This document shows positions 21,301 through 34,320 of a stretch of 64,000 bases of DNA, piece after piece. Source of the DNA: Rhabditophanes sp. KR3021 (lineage: Eukaryota; Nematoda; Chromadorea; Rhabditida; Alloionematidae); NCBI GenBank assembly GCA_963281155.1, contig CAUJLY010000002.1:7626001-7690000 (forward strand). Reading direction: 5' to 3'. Every line of letters begins with the position of its first letter. Position 1 is the stretch's first letter. The notes below the pieces were generated by a model. The model made no database searches and was not told where the DNA came from. It worked only from the letters and a program-made list of their open reading frames with translations. A program made the position numbers and the translations under genes.

Positions 21301-24300
21301 AGTCCAAAAGAAGATGCCGGAAGCTGTTGGTGAAAAGAAATCACTCGAGCCAGTTCAAAGTGGCCTCAGATCCAGAAAGACCAGTACTAGTAGCTTCCAC
21401 GAATTTAAGAAAGCTGCCGATGACGTGAGTAGTTTGACCAAGAATAAGAAACCCCGCAAGAAGAGAGAACTTGAGCAAGATATGTCGCAGGTCATCCATA
21501 TGGCTTTGAAGGCGAACATCAACTCATTGGCGCTACAAATGGGAACTGAGAAACTTGGCCTAATCACGGATATGGCTATCAAGAGCATTAGATCAACTGT
21601 CCAAATGAAAGAAAAGACGACTTTGGTTCACGCAGGCCTGAAGGAGATTGTTCTGCGAGATTTCCATCCGACTGCCGTCCACAAAAACTTGTTGTTAGTA
21701 ATCGGAAAAGAGGAAATGTTCCAAATGGATTTCGTCCAATACAACCGTACTCAATCAGAAAAGCAGAAGATGGCCATTGAGGACGTAGACATGTCCGTCA
21801 AGATCAAGATCGCTCAAATGCGATTTATCTTCCTCAATCTGTGGGTGAACAGAATGCTAAATTGGGGGGAACCTTTCCAAGCTGAAACTCAAGCAGCAGC
21901 TGCAGCAGCACAAGCCGCCGCAACCGAAAGAGCTACTCAGGCAGCTGAAAACGTACGCCAACTGATGCAAGTGTCTCCTCCAAAGATTCAATTAAACATC
22001 GAATTGGCTGCCCCGACTATTATCGTTCCTAAGATATCAACCTCCAACCAATCTTTGTTTATTGACTTTGGTAAACTGACCATTACCAATGTCTTTACGA
22101 CCTCTCCGAAAGAACCCAAAGCTATTATTGATAACATGACTATCATGTTGACAGACACAAGTGTGTTTGGAGGTACTTTGTTGGTGACGGATGATTTTGT
22201 TGAGTGCAAATGTGAAATCCTCAAACCAGTCACCTTCAAGCTAGAGATCAAAAGAAACTTGTGTTTCAATTGGTACAAGGAGTTGCCGGAAATATTCGTT
22301 GACGCTACTTTGCCTGAAATCGGAGTTGCCATGTCTCAGGGTGATTATACGAATATTATGCATACGTTGAGTGGTAATTTAGGTGAAGTGGTTCCGTTTG
22401 AGGAGATGGTCAAGAGGGACGTTGAGGATTGTGTTGATTTGGAGAAGAAAAATGCTACTATTCAGTTGAATAGAAAGTCTACTACTGCTGCCACTCCTGG
22501 AGCTAAGGGCGTTGACAAGAAGATGGAATCCATTCCTGAAGAAGAGCCTAAGACAAATGCTAAGCCAGCCAGGAGAATAGTCTTTTCCTTCAAATTAGAC
22601 CAAATCAAGGCTTGTCTCTACAAGGGAAACTCACTCTCTGAAAAGGCCCAGTCCAATCCAACCAACTCGGCCTGCACTGTATCAAGAGACGCCAGCAAGG
22701 CGTTTGCTTCAATGAAAATTAAAGGAATCAAAGTGTCTGGCCACATCATGGAAGACAATGGGATGTCAGCTGGTGTGACTGTGCTTACCTTCACCATGAA
22801 TGATGAAAGAGAAGGAATTACGAAGATCAAGAAACTGGTCGACAAAAAGACGGATGATAAGTCACTTTCCAACAACCACCCCTTTGCCAATGTTCAATAT
22901 GCAAAGGATGCCAAAAACAATATGGATGTGGCTTTGTTCACTTCCTCCTTCTTTGTATGTTTGTGTCCCGAATTCTTGGCCTTGTTGTCGACTTTCTTTG
23001 TGGTTGAACCATACGATGCAGCTGTCGACAAACAAAATCCAAACAACGGAATCAATTTGATGCAAACCAAGACACCTTCAGACTTCACTACCACTCCTAA
23101 GCCTGAGGCTGTCCTTGCTGCCAAACAAACTACCGGCATCATGACAATCAAATGCGAGTTGAGAGAAATCGAGATTATTCTGATTGAAAATTCACTCCTC
23201 CCCGAAACGTCCCAAGCCCTCATCTTAAGTTTCAATGTCCTGATGGATGCAAACCACGACCAAGAGACACAGTACTTCAAAGGAGGTGTAAAAAACCTCC
23301 AAATCTTCAGTACCTATTTTGCTCAAGAAAAACGGGACTTGTGTCATTATCCTGTGCTAAAGCCAGCCAATATTAATGTGAAAGGATGCATTGGGGATGT
23401 TGAGAAGGCTCAAAACTTTGACATCGATGTCGACGACTTGGTTTTGAAGATTTCACCTTCTATTATCAGGTTGCTGTCGGCGGTGTCGGCACAATTCACC
23501 AAAAATCAGGAGAGTATCAAGACTGAGAATAAGAAGGTGGCTGGACTTACGGCTTACCCTAACTTTTGGGAGGCTAAGCGTTTCGACAGATCCTTATTCC
23601 ACTGGTTTGTTGCCCCAGCAGAGGAATGTGCAGACTACTTCAAGGATGAGTTGACTAAAGTTGTTGGGCCCATCGAAAGGGCACAATTCAGATTACCGAG
23701 AATGACAGTGACAATGGAATCAGGAAATGAGAGTACTACTCAACCGTTAATATTATTAGAAGTTGGTATTTGCTCCAAAGCTGAAAATTGGTCCTCTCTA
23801 ATGTCTGTCGATGCTAAATTAAACTTGGAAATGTCATATTACAACGAATCACTAAGTATTTGGGAGCCAATAATCGAACCTGTCTTGCACAAAGGCAAAT
23901 TCGAGCCATGGAGTTTAGAGTGTACAATCAGAAGTTACAACCAGAATCCTTTAATCGATGACGACCAGTCCTTCTCCAAATTACCAAAACAAAAGATGAA
24001 TGTTTTCTCAAAGAAATATTTAAACATCACCTTGACGAAAAGTTGTATTTTGTTGATGTACAAACTCGGAGATGCCTTTGACAAAGCTGCGAAACAGATT
24101 TCCCCACCATCAAGTAGACAATTGCCAGGAGAAAGCCCTTACCTTATTTTGAACGAGTCGGCTCTTGTTGTTAAGATCAGCAATAGTGAGTCGATGAAAG
24201 TTTGCGAAAACAACACTGAAATAGATGCTACAATTGGCGACTACATTGAGTTGGACGTCGTTGGGTGGCAAGAAAAGTTGGGTCTTCAATTGGAAGATGA

Positions 24301-27300
24301 TCAAAGAAACGCCGACTTGTGCATAAAAGTACTGGACACTGAAAGGGAAATTTCTGTGTTACGTGCTGAATCAAGAGTCATACCCCTAGGAAGAACTTCT
24401 GAATATGGAAGGACGTGGAAGATGCTCGTCGACACCATCGCTGAAAACAACCGTAAAGTTGTTTGTCTGCGTTCCTTAGTCAAATTTGTGAACCACATCA
24501 ACATTCCTTATGAAGTCTATTCCCAGGGAAACGATGGAAGCTTGGACTTGTGTGGTATTGCAGACAAAAACAAAGAACCTATGATTGTTCCCATCTCCAG
24601 ACTTTACACCAGAACTGGGGAGTTTTTGTTGAAACCAATTGGGGATGAGTACGAGATGAGTGATGAGACGATTAGTTGGTACAATTTTGAGAAAGACAAC
24701 AGAGCCTGGATCAAGTGTCAACATACGAGTGAGAAGAAAAAAGCTATGTTCGCTGAATTAGTTGTAATTCCAGTTCCTGTTTTACCTGAACGTGGTGATC
24801 AAAGAACAGAAATTTCTTACATCGTTCATATCTTCCCGATATTGACTTTTATCAATTTGTTGCCCTTCGACATCACCATTACCGATCATCAAAGGACTGT
24901 TCTTAAAGGTGGAGAAAGTAGATGCATGAATTTGTATCATGGAACTTCTTTTGTCATTCAATTTGACTATAATGGGGATTCTTATGATGCTGAGTACACG
25001 TTTGAACCTTCCAAAGAATTGATTAAGGTTTTGTACTTTACTGGTCAAAAGGATCCTAAAGGTTCTGAAATTGTAAGTTGTAAATGATAGGTACATGTTT
25101 AATATATAATTTTACCTCCAGTACCTCGGCCTCCATTTCGGCAAAGAACATCACAAACAAGAAATTTCAATCTTTTCACCCTTCTGGATAATCAACAAAA
25201 CGGGAAAAGACTTAAAATACTTGGTAAGTTTATATAAATAGCAAAAAACGTGTTGTAGAAAAGTATCCTCGAATTAACACCCAATTTTTGTTTGAACCAA
25301 AAAATCACAACCTACATTTCAGGACATGTCTCGTAAAGCTAATAATAGCGTTTGTTGCTTTAAGAGAAGGGACAAAAAGTTGAGACGAACATCCTCGATT
25401 GACTTACAGGTGAATTAACTAACAACACTTTTTTTGTCTTTTTGTTACTATTCTACTCCATCCTGTCTTCATAATACATACTCTTTTTTGTTTTAAGCTT
25501 CTTTTGCAACTTATTAATCTTTTTTATTCAGAATGAACTGACAATTACACATCCAAAGGACCACAATCCAGTTCTATTTGCCTACTCAACCCCAGACCCG
25601 CAATTAAAAAGCAAAGCCAGGTTAGCAGTCGAGGGGTCCGATTATTCTGAAGAATTCCCGTTGGAAACAGCAGGAACTGCCTCTAGAATTACGTGTGGCG
25701 ATGAAAGCGGAAGAAAGTTTGACGTAACAATCGAAATTGCTTTATGTCACAATGGATTGACGAAGGTTGTTACATTTTCACCATTCTTCTTGCTTTACAA
25801 CGATAGTTTGGTGGATATGGAAATCAGAGAACAGGGAGAAGACACTTGGATTAGAGTACCAGCTGAATCTTGTGAAGGTTTATGGCCAAGTCAAGTGTCT
25901 AAGAGGAAAACTTTGAATGCTAGATATGCAGGAAGTGTCGAGGAGTCTATAGCGTTTCCATGTACTGAGACTTTCGAGTCATTCTGCCTAATCAACAATG
26001 ACTACCTCGGCATGTACGTGAATTGCTCAGTTGTAGAGTCCTCCTCCGTCATCCATCTCGAACCTTACTCTCCAGGAATGGCACCAGCTGTCATCATGAA
26101 TGCGACTCCTTTGCCTATTTCATTCAAACAAAAAGGTTCTGGGGACTGTTTCGTGGTCAATACCAATCAAATGAAGCCTTTCACATGGAATGACGTCATT
26201 GCAACGGACAGATCATTTGAATGGAGTAGTGGAGAATATTCGGCCTTAACTAGTAAGATAATATGACAATTTAATGAAGTCTTAATTTTGGTTTTAGATA
26301 TGTCCAAGAACGAATACAATAGTTATTTGCCAAGTCGCGACTACGACCATTTTTATTGTGTATCGTTCCTTAATGGAAGACAAAGATTGATTTTGTTCAC
26401 AGATGATTTGCAGGTTGCTGACAATGCCTCCCAGAAGAATGAAAATGCTCAGATGGATTTGGAGATGGAATTTACCCTTCATGGTCTTGGTATTTCCTTG
26501 GTCAACAACATCCTTGGGCAAGAGATTATCTACATGTCAATGAATAAGAGTAAGATAATTTGGGAACGGGAATACAAGAGCAGATTCAAGTGTTTCCCAC
26601 AAGGAAACATTGACAAGATTGAAGAAGCTTACCAGAAGTGGCTAGCTTCCGACAACCGTCCGGCTGGCTATCAGGAGATTGATGGGGAGTTTTTCAATTT
26701 CACTGTCATGCTCTGTAAAATTAAACAAAAAGAGTACAAGATCATGAGACATTTCAAGCCAGGCTTTTACTTCAATCTTCAACAAAACAAAACGCGAAAG
26801 AACGTCCAGCTTCAGATTTTCTCACTCCAAATTGACAACCATCTTGAGGCTTGCATCTTCCCAATTGTATTAGCTGTTGTACCACCACCAAAAGCGGTCA
26901 TCAAGAACAGTGAACCAAAAGCTTTTATTAAACTCGCTGTGTATCAAACTCAACCAGAACATTCACCCGTAATCCAATATCAATACTGCTCCCTCTTATT
27001 GCAAGAATTTGCAATCCAAGCTGATATGGGTTTACTTGCTGCTATGATGGATTTTGTTGCTGCTCAGTCTGTCTCTAAGCCATATACTCCTGAGTTATAC
27101 CAGAAAGATATGGATTTAACTAAAATCAAGTTGTCGGACAAAGCCGTAAGTACAGCTACTTCCATTCAAAAGTCTTTCTTCGAAGATTTGCACTTCTCAC
27201 CTTTGATGATCCACCTAAGTTTCACACTTAACTCGTTGAATCCTAATGTGGATGAAGAACAGAAACAAGCGGCTCATTCGCAACTTGAGTTTTTAAATGT

Positions 27301-28466
27301 CCTACTGAAATCGGTTGGTGCTTCAATCACGAACATTGCAAACATTCAAGATGTGGTACTAAAACTGGCTTTCTTCGAGAAGAAAAATGCTTTTATGGAT
27401 TTTGGCAAACTTCAAGCAGACATCCAGAACCACTATGTTTCACAAGCTTTGAAACAGTTTTATGTACTCGTACTTGGGTTGGATATAATTGGAAATCCAT
27501 TTGGTTTGGTTCGTGACTTGTCTAGTGGTGTTGAGGATCTCTTCTACCAACCTTATAATGGACTTATTCACGGGTAAGTTAGATATACTCATATCTTTAT
27601 CATTCTTTTTTAGACCTGAGGAATTCGCCGAAGGATTAGCTCTTGGTGTTACGAGTGTCTTTTCACATACAATTGGTGGAGTGACTGGAGCTGCCGGAAG
27701 AATTACTGGGACCTTGGGAAAAGGAGTTGCTGCACTCACCTTTGATGATGAGTACCAAAGAAAGAGGCAAGAAGAGCAAAACAGAAAGCCGCAGAACTTT
27801 GGCGAAGGAATGGCTAGAGGAGTTCGTGGTTTTGCCAGTGGTTTTGGAGAAGGCTTTGCCGGTATCGTCAGGAAACCAATGGAAGGAGCTAGAGATGGCG
27901 GTGTGGGCGGATTTGCTAAGGGAGTCGGGAAAGGATTATTTGGTGCTGTGATCAGACCAGTTTCTGGAACTGTCGACTTGGCTAGTGGGACCCTGAATGC
28001 TATCAAGACTTGCGTTAGTGGAAGTCAATACACTGAACCAGCTCGTCCAAAGAGATTTATTCATGGAGACAAGATTATCAGACCCTACAATCACCAAGAG
28101 TCTACTGGGTACAAATACCTTAAGGATACAGAAAATGGATTTTATTTAAGCACTGATAGCTATGTTGGACATGCGCGGTTGTCAGACAAGGCTGTCCTCC
28201 TTACTACTGACAAAAGAATACTTTTATCAAAGAAAAACTCAGTATTAGGGTCCTGGTCAACCGAATGGGAGATGCTTCATGCTGAAATCGACTACCCGAA
28301 ATCGGATCAAAAAAGCAAACTGACAATTGCTCCGTTGAATGCTAAGAAAGGATTCCTTGGAATTGGTAAAATTAAAGAAAAGGAATTTACATTCCCTTCA
28401 ACCGACTTATTAACTAATTTTTTTACTAAGCTTTCTAAAGCTTACAGCGATTATTTAGAAATGTAA
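18339..28466 (+). CDS. VPS13 bridge-like lipid transfer protein (VPS13A/C type)
   Basis: Seven exons: 18339-18438, 18477-25072, 25122-25223, 25323-25409, 25532-26252, 26298-27573, 27614-28466; about 3,244 aa, the usual size for VPS13A/C. VPS13 proteins form a hydrophobic groove that moves phospholipids between membranes at contact sites. The N-terminal chorein motif reads [19 protein letters not shown], then GNxxL-like [19 protein letters not shown] Lys/Glu-rich insert follows near residue 110-150. The [11 protein letters not shown] block near 330 is conserved in the family. Asn-rich adaptor-binding (VAB) repeats fall around 1,900-2,500 (for example [25 protein letters not shown]). Near the end come the amphipathic [17 protein letters not shown] motif and a C-terminal PH-like domain ([20 protein letters not shown]). 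Exon 2, at 6.6 kb, is huge for this genome. Exon 4 (87 nt, basic [10 protein letters not shown]) is the least certain. A fragment of a relative lies at 4655-5115. Confidence 0.93.
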
Positions 28467-28802
28467 CTTTTCCAATAATTTTTATGCGAATGTATTGCTT
28501 CATATGACTTTATTTATACTTGTATTAAAAACAAATAAAATATTTTAATTAAACTCTTATCATTTGTTGCTTTTAAAAGCAAAGCATGAATTTTGCAAAA
28601 TAATTATTAAAAGGCAAAAACAAATATGAGGTCATGCAAAAAATAACTTGAAACATTTGAATAAAGTACTACTCAAAATGTTTCCCAATTGTTTAAACTG
28701 AATTTTTGACAATTTAAATATGCATTTAATTAGACAACATGAATTAAGAATAGATGATTTTCAAATAAAAGAACTTTCCACACGACAATATTTTATTTCA
28801 AA
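28467..28802. other. Intergenic, convergent 3' ends
   Basis: Tail-to-tail gap between VPS13 and the BTB-kelch gene. AATAAAATATTT near 28532 is a likely VPS13 polyadenylation signal. Nothing else seen. Confidence 0.6.
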
Positions 28803-30601
28803 TTATAACCAAATTTTGGAACTGTGATAGTTTTTATATGGTAATTTTATATCCATAATACTCCAGGTTTTGTTGATTTTGTTGTATGATTGAATTTGGT
28901 TACTATTTTCTCCACCTGCAACAATAATAGATGTTTCATTTTCTATAGATCTTGCACCCGAAACAGGAATAGTCAAATTTGCAAGTTTATCCCATTTGTT
29001 ATTTGTTATGTCGTAAACTTGGCACAACGAACGAGTATCTCCACCCCCTGAACATGTTATTGTATGTTCAAACACAGACAGAGCAGTAAAATATGTTTTA
29101 TTTGGAATATTAGCTAAAAAACTCCATTTACCCTCACGTGGGTCAAATCTAAACACTTTATTTATTTAATTAGTGTCTTAATTACCTTTGGAACTTGTTA
29201 GAATAACAATCTCCTACAGCATAAATAATTTGATCAACAATAACTGAACTGTGACGACCAATTGATTGTAATAATTTTGGAGCATCAATCCATTTCATTT
29301 TTTCAGGTTCGAAACTAAATATAAAATAAGTATAAATATTGCCATGCTTACTATTCAACAGTGTCAAATAAATTGCCATTTAAGTATCCACCAATAACAT
29401 AAATTCTATTTGAGTGAACAACAGATGAATAATAATGTTTGTTACAAGTCATTTCAAATGAAAGAACTTCAGATTTGTTACTTTCCAAATTGTACCTAAA
29501 AATGCTTAGTTATTAATTAAAACTGAGAACATACTTTTCGATTTTTTTGCTATTTCCATTTCCTAATACAAATACATCATTTCCTATTTTTTCTGAGCAA
29601 TGACACCATTTTCCAATAGATAAATTCCCGATTGTTTTTACTGAATTTTGTTTTATATCAATTTCAACAACTGATTGAAGTGAATTACTCCCTCCAACTT
29701 AAAAAATATAATTATTTATTAATTTAAGACTTACACAAGATCATTTTTGAGTAACTATTTTTTGAACCTACGCTGCTAACGACAATTTTTTCATCTTTTC
29801 TCACTCTAATTTTAGGGATTAGAAATTTCATTAAATCCGGAGTCAAATAAATCTTCTCATTTTTTTCAACATATTCCCATAATGTTATACGTTCAACTTT
29901 TTCATAATCAATTTGTGAAACTAAATCGAGCCAATCCCATTTTCTGTTACTAAAGTCATATTCGACCCAGCGTGCAATTATATCTAAAATTATTACTTGA
30001 TCCTTATCCTTGATAAAATCTTTCCTCATAAGTCTTAAGAAATTGTCTCTTGTAAATGAATCAAATGCTTTGATTTCACAGAGAGCTTTAAAATTGATGG
30101 TTATCAACTGTTCAGTCAAATTATGATATTCTTCGAGTTCAGATCTACTAGAGTTTTCATAGAAAATGCCTTGGTAAATAATAAAATCTTTTTTTTTTAA
30201 TCCATTCCCTTAATTTAATCTAAATAAATAATTAAAAGTTACTCAAAATTAACGCACTCTTATATCAGGCAAGTTTAATTCAATTTGAACTTGCAAAAAA
30301 GCAACAATCTTATTCCCATCGATTTTAAAATCATCTCCAGAATGAACGTATTCATAGTAAACTTTAAAATCAGCCATCTTCAAATTCTTAATATCAAATT
30401 TGGCTGAAACAATCAAGTTTATCAAAAGAATATACTAATAAACTTACTCTTGGTGACATTCTTGGTGAACAAATCATAAAAATATTTGCTATGCCCAGCC
30501 AACATCATTCTTGAAACTTTCATACATCCGTCACTGAATACTAATTCAGCATCATTAAAAAGACTAGCTTCAAACAAATTGGGAAAATATTGATAGATCA
30601 T
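28803..30601 (-). CDS. BTB-BACK-kelch protein (probable Cullin-3 adaptor)
   Basis: Seven exons (30448-30601, 30254-30403, 29735-30208, 29535-29697, 29352-29495, 29186-29314, 28803-29148) in consistent phase give about 519 aa. Exon 1-2 encode a BTB domain (LFNDAELVFSDG, LAGHSKYFYDLFT, YYEYVHSGDDF). Exon 3 carries the BACK region (CEIKAFDSFTRDNFLRLMR, VEYDFSNRKWDWLDLVSQI). Exons 4-7 form kelch blades with paired Gly and W/Y landmarks (VLGNGNSKKIEKYNLES, YVIGGYLNG, WSFLANIPNKTYFTALSV, IIVAGGENSNQIQSYN). Such proteins usually deliver substrates to a CUL3 ubiquitin ligase. The splice after exon 2 (C/GTTAATT) is weak but forced by frame. Strong AT codon bias resembles the other accessory genes. No one-to-one orthologue suggests itself. 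Confidence 0.8.
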
Positions 30602-31050
30602 TTCTTAATTTAGTGAAGTAAAAGGTATTTCTGCACAAAGTAGAAAATTGCTTGTTTGAGAGAAGGAAACGTGGTTATGTAAGGATTGTTATCATTGTAT
30701 TTGGAGATAAGAATGTGACGGAGTTTTATAATTTCTGATCACAACTGATAATTCTACATTAAATGTAATTAATAAATCCAAATATTTGTGTCATCAAAAA
30801 AATAAAATCTGGAGACGTATGCAATTATACATTTTTCAAAAACTGATTAACACATTTTGAATGATTGTAAGTTTTTCCAAGCATTACAAATAAATAGAAC
30901 GGGATATATTCTGCATAATTAAATGTCTTTGAAAATAATAAAACAAATTGATTTAATAAATAGTTTTATTCAACATCAAAAAGTAGTTATTAAAAATTAA
31001 TGACTAATTAATGGTTAACAAAAATAGTTATTAAAAGGATAACAAGCTAA
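30602..31050. other. AT-rich intergenic DNA
   Basis: Promoter side of the BTB-kelch gene. No gene or repeat recognised. Confidence 0.5.
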
Positions 31051-31218
31051 TTAATTGTTATCCTTAATAGGTCTAATTTTACATAAATGTGTTTGTGGAC
31101 ATAAAAGCATGTCTCCATTACTTGACAACACCAAATATTTTTTTTTGATCCCATTGGATATCTTTAACAATTCCTTTGGTTTGGAAATGATCACCGAAAA
31201 CAAAGCGACACGGTTCAT
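31051..31218 (-). CDS. Unrecognised 55-codon open frame
   Basis: An ATG-initiated frame with a composition clearly richer in G and C than its flanks and a protein-like sequence (KYLVLSSNGDMLLCPQTHLC is its most structured part). No signal peptide, no domain known to me, and no splice partner found with confidence. Could be a remnant exon rather than a gene. Confidence 0.25.
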   Translation of the reverse strand: MNRVALFSVIISKPKELLKISNGIKKKYLVLSSNGDMLLCPQTHLCKIRPIKDNN

Positions 31219-31717
31219 AATATTACTTTAATTATTATATGCATGTTTTACACTTCTTTAACAAACTGTTTGTCTTTGCTTATCTGTGATGACCGTTGCT
31301 GTCAAGTTGGCGGAACTCAATAGTATGTTTCAAATAAAATCATTTACAATATCATTATGAATCATATTTTATTTGTCAATTATAAAGTAATCATTTATTT
31401 TTAATTGTGATCACAAATAACACATGCACATCGTTTAAGATACTTTATGAAATCTAACCATTACAAATAACTATTATATTAAAAAGATGGCCATCAACGC
31501 TTAATATTAAAAATGTGAAGACATATATTTGTAGGAGCTGTTTTGTAAGTAAGTATACAGATACATACAATCCTGAGGAGATTCTTTTAATTTATAAATT
31601 GTAATTAGTGTCTTAACTCAAGTATACTATAAAAAGATATCTTTCACTTAGCAAATACTATCAAAAATGATTTTTAATAGTTTACTGTTTTTAAGTGGAC
31701 CAGGGTCTTTTCCACCA

Positions 31718-31849
31718 TTATCTACGATGTTTCCTGCGTCTCCAATAGTAATCAGTTTCCATTCCATAAGTATCATAGCCTTCTTCCCAATAAGCTTCCA
31801 TAAAAGGAATCAAGGCAATTAGTACAATTATAAAGATCCAAATCTTCAT
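31718..31849 (-). CDS. Tiny secreted cationic peptide precursor (43 aa)
   Basis: An unspliced 43-codon frame. The first 19 residues are a clear signal peptide (MKIWIFIIVLIALIPFMEA). The predicted mature part of about 24 residues is Tyr/Trp/Glu-rich at first (YWEEGYDTYG) and then becomes strongly basic, ending WRRRKHRR directly before the stop. No cysteine is present. Nothing downstream in frame suggests a longer protein, though RRRKHRR could be a prohormone cleavage site rather than the mature end. Plausible roles, purely by analogy, are antimicrobial peptide or neuropeptide-like protein. Neighbours are a BTB-kelch gene and a saposin-like gene. Confidence 0.55.
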   Translation of the reverse strand: MKIWIFIIVLIALIPFMEAYWEEGYDTYGMETDYYWRRRKHRR

Positions 31850-32232
31850 TAAATATTAAATTGATGCTTAAAATTTTTTTATTTTTAAAAGTGATATTTG
31901 GCAAATGGATTGAATTTAATTGTCATTTGTTTAAGGAATTAATTAAAATTTTGGTACTAAAGAATAATATTATTCATCCCCAAAACTTTTTTATTATTCA
32001 TCAAAAAGTTTTTTAAACACCAAAAATTATTATTTGCTAATAGTAAGAAACAGTGTGAACTAAAACATAGTTTAATTTGCACCAATTTATTGTGTTTACA
32101 GCAAAATTATTCAACTACCTCTAATTTATTGTAAATAAAATATCAATTAAAATAACATATTATAAAAAAATAAAATGATAATGAATTAAGTTTATTTGGT
32201 TTTAATCAATTAAAATATAATATTAAATTGAC
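31850..32232. other. AT-rich intergenic DNA
   Basis: Promoter side of the cationic peptide gene. No second gene or repeat is visible. Confidence 0.5.
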
Positions 32233-32574
32233 TTATTGCCCACAGTTATCTGTCGCGGCACAATATTTGGCATCAATACATGCACTACATGCATTCCTAC
32301 CATAGTAATCTAGATTTTCAGATTGTCCAATAAAATTATCAACAATTTTTAAACAGGTTGTCATTGCTTGTGGTTTATACGATTGAGAAAAGGCAAAACA
32401 AAGGCGAATCAAATCATTTACATAAGGTGTGACTCCATTATTAACATGGTCATTATTATCGTAATGAATTCTAACAGTCGTAAGTACTCCTTCACACATA
32501 TTGCATGAAAGTGGATCTGCATAAATGTTGGTTACAGCCAAAATGCAGAAAACAAAAATAATAAGTTTAGACAT
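32233..32574 (-). CDS. Secreted saposin-like protein (single saposin B domain)
   Basis: Single-exon, 113 aa. A signal peptide (MSKLIIFVFCILAVTNIYA) is followed by one saposin-type domain. The opening CNMCEGVL pair, the central cysteines (IRLCFAFS and MTTCLKIVDNF) and the closing ACSACIDAKYC give the disulfide pattern CxxC...C...C...CxxC, plus two extra cysteines (KYC and DNC) near the end. In nematodes such proteins include amoebapore-like antimicrobial effectors (caenopores) that act in the gut lumen, but the family also has lipid-binding members without killing activity, so the role here is open. A TATA box lies 48-55 bp upstream of the ATG. Confidence 0.8.
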   Translation of the reverse strand: MSKLIIFVFCILAVTNIYADPLSCNMCEGVLTTVRIHYDNNDHVNNGVTPYVNDLIRLCFAFSQSYKPQAMTTCLKIVDNFIGQSENLDYYGRNACSACIDAKYCAATDNCGQ

Positions 32575-32621
32575 ATTTAGTTATGATCTTGATAAAGAGT
32601 AATAATTAATTTAAAAACCCA

Positions 32622-32629
32622 TATTTATA
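32622..32629 (-). promoter_or_regulatory. TATA box of the saposin-like gene
   Basis: TATAAATA on the minus strand, 48 bp upstream of the start codon at 32574. This spacing leaves a very short 5' leader. Confidence 0.55.
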
Positions 32630-33041
32630 CCAGAAATAATTGATACAAATTATGATTGGACATAAATTTATAAAAATCCAATTAGTGTTATCAACACAAT
32701 TTATCTTTATTTGATGCTTTTTCTGTAAATGAGTACCAATATTACATTAAAACAAACTTTAATTACCTCCCAAATTGCATTAAAACAAATTTTAACTACC
32801 TTCCGAATTTTTATCATTCAATGTTTGATCACAAATTACATTATTACATTTATCATTTTTATAAAAGATTATTATTTGATATCAAATAAATATTTATGGA
32901 CTTTTTATTAATGACTAAGAATATAAAAAAATGTACCTTGAACATGAAATTGATAATGAAATCAAATATTAGGAAAAAAATAACAACTTGCACATCCCCA
33001 CATTTTATTCCAAAGAAACAATTACATACATATTACAAGAA

Positions 33042-33944
33042 TTAAGTTTTCATAGGCATAATGAAATCTTTGCTTTCAGAAAAATAACCATTAAATAAAA
33101 CTCTCATACCAATTTTTGCTTGTTCACCAGTTCCAATTATAAAATAAAGTGAATAAGTAGGATGGTCATTTTCGGCATAAAAACTTTCAAATATGGTATA
33201 GTTTACAAATTGAAATTGTTTAATGAAGTTCTTTTCTTCGTTACAATATCTTAATGAGTCCACGTTTAAGGCAAAAAAGTCTAATTTGTTTGCTTGAATC
33301 GCATAATTCATGAAGGCAAGAAATGGTATTATGGTTGATAAAGTTGAAGATTCAGAACATTCAAACTTTAATCTTTCGATAGAATTGATGCCAATAAATG
33401 GGATCCATTTGTTCATATTAAAGTTGTCTGATAGTGAATTAGAAACAATTGATACATTTATTTGGTCTTTCAACTTCAAAATACCACACTTTCATTTTGA
33501 AGTAAATATTTGGGACTTGTGTGATTCTTAAAGTTTTTGACTTTTTTGAAACATTTGTTAACAGGTTGTCTTCATCAGAACAAATGGTAAATGATTCCTC
33601 AAGTTTAATACTTCATGAATCAAAGTCTGGCCATTGAGAGATTATTACTTGGACTTGGTCAATCAAAGGCGTCCATCTATTGTAAACAATTCTTAAATGT
33701 CCTGTATCTCGCTTAATTGATATTTTTTTAAATTAATCAAGAAATCATCTTTCAATCGAAACTAAAATATGAATGAAATTAATCTAAATAATAGGTAAAA
33801 TTTTAAACTTACAATTTTTGTTTTTGGATAACTTCTACTTTTAGTTGTAGTACAAGTTGCATAAAAGAAAGTACTTTTTTGGCAAATCGTAATTACAAGT
33901 AAATTAACTTCAATACGTTTTATCTTGCCTTCATTTTTATTCAT
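33042..33944 (-). pseudogene. Decayed gene of unknown family
   Basis: Minus-strand pieces in three frames follow one another: a start region (MNKNEGKIKRIEVNLLVITI, 33944 downwards) with an intact-looking intron (GTAAGT to TTTTAG), then FRLKDDFLINLKKYQLSEIQ, a frame change, RIVYNRWTPLIDQVQVI, an in-frame TGA, RITQVPNIYFKMKVWYFEVE, another frame change, and finally a 145-codon open part that ends at 33042. NRWTPLIDQVQVI and NKWIPFIGINSIE look like two copies of one repeat. The layout (basic N-terminus, then repeats) recalls the large rapidly evolving nematode F-box-associated families, but I cannot assign it. Only the last open segment could still be translated. Confidence 0.55.
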
Positions 33945-34320
33945 AATATTTTTAAAGCGAGAACATGTGGATTCAATTATTTTGAATAAAACATTCAGAA
34001 TAGTTTGAATAAAGTAAACGAAACCATATTCAAAGATTTTGATTGCAACAGTGAAATTTTAATTATACTTTTGTTTAATACATATTTTAGTATTACTTCA
34101 TTAGGTTCTTTTATTTTATTATTTATACTTTATTGACAGTTATGTATAAAAAATTTAATAAAAAATATAGCCAAAACTTAAAATTTGCATAAGTATAATC
34201 ATTTGTATTCAAGTTTATGTGATACATGGTAAGTAAAATTCATTTTAAGATGATGATAATGATATTTGTTATTTGCTTTTATTGCAATAACCACCTCAAC
34301 AAGTAATTTCCATCCAGAGA
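33945..34320. other. AT-rich intergenic DNA
   Basis: No gene or repeat recognised between the decayed gene and the short spliced frame starting at 34321. Confidence 0.45.

Noticed and set aside
29182..29379. Separate small kelch gene
   Set aside because: Phases and splice sites place it as exon material of the seven-exon BTB-kelch gene.
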